Part shown: in pieces, positions 59,559 through 64,000 of the stretch
Layout: each line of letters opens with the position of its first letter
Position numbering within the stretch: the first letter of the stretch is position 1
Assembly (NCBI GenBank): GCA_037783545.1
Contig: JBBELK010001064.1
Coordinates: forward strand, 186,001 to 250,000
Source: Henricia sp. BOLD:AAB3569
Taxonomy: Eukaryota; Echinodermata; Asteroidea; Spinulosida; Echinasteridae
Length of the DNA stretch: 64,000 bases
Direction: 5' to 3'
Notes under the pieces: generated by a model
Told to the model about the DNA's origin: nothing
Database searches by the model: none
Seen by the model: only the letters and a program-made list of their open reading frames with translations
Program-made: the position numbers and the translations under genes

Positions 59559-59655
59559 ATGGTGGTTGATGCACAGAGGTTACGAGACTTGCCGGGCAAT
59601 GATCGGTGTGCTGATTGCCAGGATTGCGACTGCCCGGATTGTGGCGGATTTCCAG
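59559..59655 (+). CDS. ArfGAP gene exon 1 (start codon to first zinc-finger half)
   Basis: The first in-frame ATG is at 59559, giving 14 residues before the first cysteine, close to ADAP1 (19). The frame is open upstream to about 59469 without another ATG. The exon ends ...GGFP plus one base before gtacat. It contains CADC followed by CQDCDCPDC, apparently from local duplication of a GATTGC-like hexamer. Confidence 0.7.
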
Positions 59656-61254
59656 GTACATGTAGCCTGTAGGTAGGCCTAGACAGGAAAAGTTACCACG
59701 GACGGACACCCAATTTTCCGAGATTTATAATTATAAACACCAAGCTTTAAAAAGGGGCTCCTTTTATTTGTTGGGGTTCTTCTGTCACTCCTTTCCGATC
59801 TCCTATTTTCGTTCACACCAGTTATGTTTTTTTCTCCTTGTGATATCCCCAACTGACGAAGATGTGCCATCCGCAGGATTCGAACCGACGTCGCCTGGTT
59901 AGGGCTGTGGAGAAGAGTTTTGTTAGCACAGTAGGCCTAGGCCTACATCTTTAACCTTTCGGACACGAGAGCAATCGTTGCAAATTTTGGTTTTTCAGAT
60001 GTACACACATGTAGGCCTACTTAATGCAAAGCTGTTTAGCCTGATGAATATTAAATTTGAATATTAAATAAATTAATATTAATAAACCACGTAATAATAA
60101 GGACTTTTGAATATTTATTTTGAATATAGACCTGTTTGGGGTTTTTCGCACACAATGGAATAAGCATATTCATGCTATTCTGGTACAGCGGACCTTTGAC
60201 ATGTATAGTTTGGTTCCCGAGTAGATGGCATTCGGCAATAAGCGATAGGATTAGGAACTGGTCCATAGTATGTCAAAGGTCCGCTGTACCAAAAATAAAT
60301 GAGTATGCTAATTCTATTGTTTGCGAAAAACCCAGAACAGGTCTATTCACGAGGTAGAATGGAATGTTGCAATAAACGTTGCCCACAGACATCTACTGAT
60401 TTTAAAAGCAAAATGTAATTGGGTCTTTCCACAGTAATGGGGTACATTTCTGTAACATTCAAGATCTTAGGTCCCAGTTCACTTCAAATGTCTTAATTTT
60501 ATCTTTAAATTATCAAGCTGAACTGAGGAAATAACTTTTTCACCAAGGAGTACGAAAAATAGTCCTACAACAAGAACATACATTTGTGAAAACCCTAGTG
60601 CACAGATCTTCCTAAATGTCCTTACACTGTATGTAACAAAGACGAAAAAAAATGTCACAAAATGGTCTGTCCACGTTACATGCGTAATAGGAAAATGTTT
60701 ACACAAGCTTTTCAAAAATGTATGTTGTGGCAGCAATTTCGTATCTTTTTGGGCAAAAGTTATCTCCTGAGAACAAAACAAGGACATTTCTTTAATTCTG
60801 AGTTAAACTAAAGACATCTGAAAGGAATTATTGACTTTTTTTTCAAATGTACCCCATTACTGTGGACAGACCCATTTAAAGCCTTATTCAGTTATTCCCT
60901 CCTAACTTGTGTCATAAGTGTGTGTTTCTCTTCATACTCGCGTCGCGATTACTAGGTGACATCATTACACTGAGCCTTACCGGTACATACAACACCAGAG
61001 ACCCTGTCGCGTGCTCGGGCAGTGGTGGCTAAAATAGTGCTCCGGTGTACCGGTACGGTAAGCATCTCAAACGCTTCTAGCTCTATAATGTATTTATCAA
61101 CATGGTGTTTTGGTATGATTTTACAGATCCAGTGTGGGCCTGTGAAGAGTTGGGGATCCTGGTATGTGAAGAATGTATGGATCTTCACACGACACTAACC
61201 AGCGCAACATTCAAGTCGGTCATTTGTCAAGATTGGACCGAGGAAAGCTATCAG
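59559..61254 (+). CDS. ArfGAP zinc-finger protein, ADAP (centaurin-alpha)-like, 5' end only
   Basis: Exons 59559..59655 and 61127..61254 join in frame (split codon G|AT) and run off the recognisable part of the window. The product begins MVVDAQRLRDLPGNDRCADC, like ADAP1 (LLQRPGNARCADC), and continues DPVWACEELGILVCEECMDL and FKSVICQDW, matching the ArfGAP pattern of tryptophan, LG(I/V) and the second CxxC. ArfGAPs stimulate GTP hydrolysis on Arf GTPases; ADAPs add two PH domains that bind phosphoinositides, which would lie in exons beyond 64000. Two oddities: an eight-residue cysteine-rich insertion (QDCDCPDC) next to the first CxxC, and LHT where the family has (I/L)HR, so the catalytic arginine is absent. 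The ArfGAP fold is well supported; the subfamily is likely but not certain. Confidence 0.75.
60127..60345. repeat. Palindromic TIR element, TAGACCTGTT ends, in ArfGAP intron 1
   Basis: TAGACCTGTTTGGGGTTTTT/inverse, GGTACAGCGGACCTTTGACA/inverse TGTCAAAGGTCCGCTGTACC. Nearly the whole 219 bp is paired. Confidence 0.82.
60421..60873. repeat. TIR element related to family A by its ends
   Basis: GGGTCTTTCCACAGTAATGG at the left, inverted CCATTACTGTGGACAGACCC at the right. The termini resemble family A (GTCTTTCCACGGTAAAGGGG), but the interior is different and not palindromic. Confidence 0.75.
61127..61254 (+). CDS. ArfGAP gene exon 2 (second zinc-finger half)
   Basis: Acceptor gattttacag and donor gtacat enclose two bases completing the split codon and 42 codons to phase 0. 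The exon carries the ArfGAP tryptophan (DPVW), LGIL, the second zinc CxxC (CEEC) and a KSV..DW segment. The residue after the conserved histidine is threonine, not arginine. No further exon is recognised before 64000. Confidence 0.75.
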
Positions 61255-61360
61255 GTACATGTAATTAATGCACTACTCATCTTGTTTAACACTAAATTGC
61301 ATTTTTTACATGAATATCATCCATACTGACATTTTACCTGCACACATGTAGTATCCATTT

Positions 61361-61530
61361 GGCCAGACTAAATTGGTGTTGCTATGTGGTGCACAGGGCA
61401 GGTGTGAAGTACAGAATCAATACCGTGTTCACTGTAGGAGAGAATGGCATAAAGCAACCAGACCGTTGGTTGCTAGGCAATGGCATGCACCACGTACCGT
61501 AGCAACAATAGCACCGAATGTGACTTTTTA
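61361..61530. repeat. TIR element family N, shortened copy
   Basis: CTAAATT.GTGT(C/T)GCTATGTGGTG, CAGAATCAATAC.GTGTTC and CAACCAGAC.GTTGGTTGCTA match 51229-51494. The outer ends are missing. Confidence 0.7.
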
Positions 61531-62015
61531 AACTGAACGTCTGTTACGCCACATAATGTAATACGCAACTGGTCTATTACCGAGTAATTAATCTGTTTCC
61601 TTTTTTAGGACAACCCGTACTAAAAAAAGAAGTGTCATGGCATAAGGGGGACACTGTATCCTGCTTTCATGGAATGACCCATACTTGTATACAAAATGCA
61701 ATGCGGACACAACCTCTTTCTAATGAAGGGGGAAATACTGAATTACCAGGATATTGTTCTCTAAAAGCAAATTGAGGTTTAATTTTTGTTGTGTTAAAGG
61801 GCCCATAAATGGTATTTTTATCAATGAAATTTATGCTGTGTTAAATCAAGGTTTTTGGTTTTTATGACAATACATATTATCACAACTTTGTTTAATAATA
61901 CTCATAAGCAAAGTTGTGATGTCACATTTGACAAATACAGGAAAATCACACTCAACTGTGCCCAAAATATTCCACTTATTTTCTCTAACTTGCTGAAACT
62001 CTTTGGTCATGTTGG
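61531..62015. repeat. Mixed repeat remnants
   Basis: 61663-61690 resembles the end of the 63146 element (GGAATGACCCAT). 61795-62010 resembles the inverted right half of family H at 22996-23529. Confidence 0.45.
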
Positions 62016-62369
62016 TTAAAGGAGCGTGTTCATATTTTTCCAGAAAATGGATTTCATTTTAACCTTAGAATCATATAAAATACCTCCCCAAAATACTATC
62101 CATGGGAAGAAAACAGATAATGCGGAATCTCCAATTTGGATGTGGAAGCAGAAAGGTTGGTGTAATCACTGCACTGCTTTATGGAACCAGATAAATTAGT
62201 TTACAAAAAATCTGTAGTTTTTTATGATATTCTTAAAAATATACGGATTGAGAATGCGAAATTTTAGAATGGTAATGAGAAAAATATGCCAAACGATATG
62301 GTATAAAAATCTTAACACCCATGGAAAAATCGGGGGTTCAAAAATGTGATCTGGTCACGCTCTTTTAAG
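62016..62369. repeat. TIR element family L, copy 2
   Basis: Full-length match to 47087-47442, roughly 85% alike by eye. Ends TTAAAGGAGCGTGTTC and inverted CACGCTCTTTTAAG. Confidence 0.82.
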
Positions 62370-63145
62370 ACTGTGCCTAACGAATCGATTATTCAAATAT
62401 TTGGTCGTCCATCGAATATTCGAATAGCATTTTACCAAATCGAATATTTGGTATGTGCTTTTACCACTCCAAACCAAACATGTCTCTCAGCTAGGAAGAA
62501 GTAAAAAACCTTTTTTCTTTGATGTCATATTTGCATCCAACCACGTGTCCAGTGTACAAGGGCCGATGATAATTCCTGCAAAAACCTCTTCGGGCGAGAG
62601 ACTGCCATGCAAGTTACAACATAAAGTTTATTGTTTGAGCACAGATTATTTTTTGAGGCGGCAAATTCGGCAATAACACGGCTGCTGTATTCCTGTGAGT
62701 TGTGCGTTCGGATGTGCCAGAATCAATTAGTTACATGGCAAACTTTTTGTCAAAATTTTTTTATTTTTAAAATTCACGCATCAAATATTAAATATATTCG
62801 ATCGAAAATGAAACCAATTTTTTAAATAGTAAATTATTCGAAAATGCACAGGCCTACCTTTGGTTTTATTGCATGTTGTATGCCACAAAAAATCTGGTGG
62901 GGGAAAACTGCAGCAGTTTATTGCCACAATTCAATTTTTAAAAATTGTAAACCCGATGGTTTACTTTTAGTTTCTTTTGTGATTTCCTGAAAGTGACATG
63001 TATGACCCAAACAGTGCTATCTTTCTGTGAGTTTTAGTGAAGAGATTAAATAGTACAAAGTTGAAAAATTCTACCTCTTATTCATTTTATACAAACAAAC
63101 AGCAGTAATAAAAAATAGTAATAAACAAATTTTCATACATGTATG
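62370..63145. other. ArfGAP gene intron, little recognised
   Basis: 62380-62460 and 62780-62850 carry ATTCGAATA/TATTCGA motifs in inverted arrangement, possibly a decayed AT-rich element. The next ArfGAP exon is not seen. Confidence 0.35.
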
Positions 63146-63737
63146 TGGGTCATTCCATAAATACCTTTACGTTGTGACACTTCCGGAGTTGATTTGTATA
63201 CATACCGGGCTTCAGAGAACGGTTACCCTCAGCATATGAACAATATATGGCCTCGTAAATCGAACAACACCTTTGCCTGTTAATATTACTCAAGACATGA
63301 TGAGAACGATTCAATAAACTGGTGCGATCTTCTAAATTATGCAAGTGTGACATTTTGAAATTTATATTGAAGAATTATTGAAATTTCGCTCATAATATAA
63401 TTTGAATTTATAAGGTACAGGTTCTACAGGTGGGTAAAACCAGAAGCTACCTTTTCCAGAAAGAACCTGGTCAAAAAGACTTGAAATGTAATCGTAGGAA
63501 TTTAAAAATGTCTTGGTGTCCCCACTTACGTCGTTAAACAATTTTCTCGAATATTATAAAAACTATGACACCAAGACATGTCTAAATGTTTGGAAATTGT
63601 TTCAAATATCCTACACTATTCAGAAATTGCACGGAAATTTTTCAAAATATTTTGGTAACTTGAAAAGGCCATAAAATTTGTACAAATGCATTTTATAAAA
63701 TGTCACACTTTGGCCCCCATATTTATGGAATGACCCA
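63146..63737. repeat. TIR element, TGGGTCATTCCATAAATA ends, 592 bp
   Basis: Inverted TATTTATGGAATGACCCA closes the element. Inner TGTGACA/TGTCACA and CACCAAGACAT-type arms are visible. A solo end lies near 61670. Confidence 0.78.
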
Positions 63738-64000
63738 TGTACAGCAAAGACTGTCCATGAAGTTGTTTAGCATTTCAGGGGCCCTTTACCGGTAATTACC
63801 GTAACCAACACAACTACATGTACATGTACCTGGTTGTAGTTGACACTACATGTACATGTATGTACATTTTATACTTTATCGTAAATACCCAGTACCAGCA
63901 GGAAATCCCTGGGGATTAATTTCCCTGAATTGGTCAGAGTTTCTGCATGTGACAAATTGGGGATGTTCCCTTTGGGGCCAATTGGCTAAATGTAAAATTT

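Noticed and set aside
1-64000. LTR retrotransposon, retroviral or Polinton-like fossils
   Set aside because: No long direct terminal repeats, primer-binding site, or recognisable gag, pol, integrase or capsid segment was seen in any frame.

Overview
The window is animal nuclear DNA: small phase-matched exons with GT..AG borders, long introns, and interspersed repeats almost everywhere else. The first gene is a single relative of two vertebrate paralogues (RRBP1 and kinectin). With the marine-invertebrate look of the repeats (many fold-back/TIR elements, tRNA-headed SINEs, Tc1-like remnants), this suggests an invertebrate deuterostome, perhaps an echinoderm; the species is not determinable from the sequence.

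Gene 1 (1278-47729, + strand) is the 3' part of an RRBP1/KTN1-like gene, which encodes an ER-anchored coiled-coil ribosome/kinesin-binding protein. Sixteen well supported exons plus one candidate exon join in frame for about 1057 codons, starting inside the coiled coil and ending at the stop. The N-terminal membrane anchor and basic region lie upstream of the window. One 1254-bp exon (31740-32993) carries an internally repeated 63-residue (nine-heptad) coil that looks like a lineage-specific lengthening of the rod. Three introns hold decayed copies of the neighbouring exon edge: the exon 2 end, the exon 5 acceptor, and the exon 10 end with its donor, the last amplified into a minisatellite.

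Gene 2 starts at about 59559 (+ strand) and runs off the right edge. Two exons encode the start of an ArfGAP zinc-finger protein that resembles ADAP (centaurin-alpha) at its N-terminus, with a cysteine-rich insertion in the finger and no arginine finger.

The introns and the 11.8-kb intergenic stretch are packed with non-autonomous DNA elements: more than thirty with visible terminal inverted repeats, many almost perfect palindromes. There are three Tc1-like deletion derivatives with transposase C-terminal remnants. One of these, 51630-55722, is 4.1 kb and filled with a ~414-bp tandem repeat carrying perfect DR1 and CRE motifs. Other notable items are a hAT-type element with an 8-bp target duplication, a 220-bp element whose ends match Sleeping Beauty-type Tc1 ends, several tRNA-headed SINE types, and an 11-unit tandem array of tRNA-like heads (40656-41560). 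Several insertions are nested and give relative ages. I saw no LTR or virus-derived element, no genuine tRNA or rRNA gene, and no CRISPR array.
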